Source: Gliomastix tumulicola | Taxonomy: Eukaryota > Ascomycota > Sordariomycetes > Hypocreales > Bionectriaceae | Direction: 5' to 3' | Length of the DNA stretch: 64,000 nucleotides | Assembly: GCA_001599755.1 (NCBI GenBank) | Contig: BCHX01000008.1 | Coordinates: 124,001 to 188,000, forward strand | Shown here: piece by piece, positions 63,346 through 64,000 of the stretch | Layout of the letters: each line of letters opens with the position of its first letter | Numbering within the stretch: position 1 is the first letter of the stretch | Notes under the pieces: generated by a model | What the model was told of the DNA's origin: nothing | The model's input: the letters and a program-made list of their open reading frames with translations, nothing else | Database searches by the model: none | Program-made: the position numbers and the translations under genes

Positions 63346-63714
63346 ATACTTTAATATATAGGTATAGTTTATTAATTTAAATACCCTCTAGTACTAGTTT
63401 TAAAAGTAAAATATAAAAAATTAGGTGTAGTTATATACTTATAGGTAGTAAGAGTTAATAGTTAACTATTAAAATTTTCTTTTTAATCTTAAAAGGTTTA
63501 AGTTTTTTATAGTTTAATTTATTACTTAATTATATTATTATAATTCCTTATTAAAGTAGGTAAACTATCTTTCCCTTTTTAAAGGTTAATCCCTTTAACC
63601 TTCCTTAGTTATAGTATTTTACTATATATTCTTATATAAGCTTAAGTTATTATTATATCTTATTATATAAGTTAAGTAGTTCTTATACTATAAGGATAGC
63701 TTTCCTTATAAGTA

Positions 63715-64000
63715 GCCCTTCCCTAGGCTACTTTTACTATAATAGTTTATATTTAAAGTTAACTTTAAATAGTAAAACCTTAGTAGACTCCTATTATACT
63801 AAGTTATATATAAATTAAGCTATTAGTAGGTATTTAACCTAATTATCTTAGTTATAGTTAATATAATACTATAAGTACTACTTAAGCATTTAATTAAATC
63901 TCTCTATTTATCTATTTATTTATAATTATCTTACTATATTAAACTTATAGTTAACTTTAAGTCTTTTTATTAAACTTTACTAAAACTTAAATATAAATAT
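63715..64000 (-). pseudogene. gypsy-2 second copy, integrase (partial)
   Basis: Minus-strand counterpart of about 46280-46560. The block with the catalytic Glu lies near 63900, and the conserved region after it near 63780-63870. It is cut by the window end. Confidence 0.8.

Larger units (their letters stand above)
61972..64000 (-). mobile_element. gypsy-2 second copy, 3' part (cut by window end)
   Basis: Reading the minus strand toward lower coordinates gives integrase, chromodomain, polypurine tract, then a 468-bp LTR ending at 61972 with GTTTGTTATA (the other copy has GTTCGTCACA). Collinear with 45980-48320. RIP changes differ between the copies, so each keeps bases lost in the other. The 5' half lies outside the window, so its TSD cannot be checked. 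Confidence 0.92.

Noticed and set aside
1..64000. Mitochondrial genome, because of the very low GC
   Set aside because: Nested nuclear-type LTR retrotransposons with TSDs, context-specific loss of CpA/TpG, and no mitochondrial genes or tRNAs. Low GC alone would not remove CA while keeping CC and CT.
1..64000. Long stop-to-stop frames as protein genes
   Set aside because: Open stretches are short, lack ATG, and coincide with RIPed transposon domains or low-complexity AT. None looks like an intact gene.
1..64000. tRNA or rRNA genes in the GC-rich islands
   Set aside because: Every GC-rich island checked belongs to an A or B MITE, an LTR end or the foldback element. No cloverleaf or rRNA core sequence was recognised.
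1..64000. Centromere assignment
   Set aside because: AT-rich RIPed transposon blocks form centromeres in some fungi, but the sequence has no decisive mark and dispersed heterochromatin looks the same.

Overview
This window looks like a gene-free, transposon-packed block from the nuclear genome of a filamentous ascomycete (Pezizomycotina) with very strong repeat-induced point mutation (RIP). Almost every CpA, TpG and CpG is missing, while CpC, CpT and ApG survive. Because TG is gone, ATG and TGG codons are nearly absent, and former Gln and Trp codons read as TAA or TAG. No intact protein gene, tRNA or rRNA was seen. The genus cannot be named from this DNA. All coordinates come from reading by eye. 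Termini given with target-site duplications (TSDs) are tight; domain limits are approximate.

Layout. (1) 1-14089: a copy of a roughly 9-kb DNA transposon called here D (copy D1), cut by the window start and split at 667 by a complete Ty3/Gypsy element, gypsy-1 (672-9126). (2) 14090-20063: minus-strand Gypsy remnant, gypsy-4, holding two MITEs (A1, B3). (3) 20064-30292: D2, a full-span D copy on the minus strand, with MITEs A10, A2, A3, B1 and B2 and a 100-N assembly gap. (4) 30293-35377: unidentified RIP-degraded DNA. (5) 35378-40280: D3, the 5' part of a plus-strand D copy, with MITEs A4 and A5. (6) 40281-49077: MITE A6, which contains a complete Ty3/Gypsy chromovirus, gypsy-2 (40478-48320), and a probable solo LTR (48486-48958). 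(7) 49078-57628: a 3' LTR-element fragment and a minus-strand Gypsy, gypsy-3, which holds MITE A7. A7 carries an 81-bp foldback element that RIP has not touched. (8) 57629-61971: MITEs A8 and A9, unidentified AT-rich DNA, and a 122-bp un-RIPed tract. (9) 61972-64000: the 3' end of a second gypsy-2 copy on the minus strand, cut by the window end.

How it fits together. Nesting gives a relative history: D and the old Gypsy elements came first and were RIPed. The A and B MITEs then landed in that AT-rich wreckage, making 10-bp TSDs made almost only of A and T. Gypsy-2 and a solo LTR then landed in a MITE, and a foldback element landed in another. A and B share a GC-rich core but have different terminal inverted repeats (TIRs), and copies range from nearly un-RIPed to fully RIPed. 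The least expected observations are the MITE families that use RIPed DNA as their target and a possible coiled-coil reading frame antisense to the 3' end of gypsy-2.
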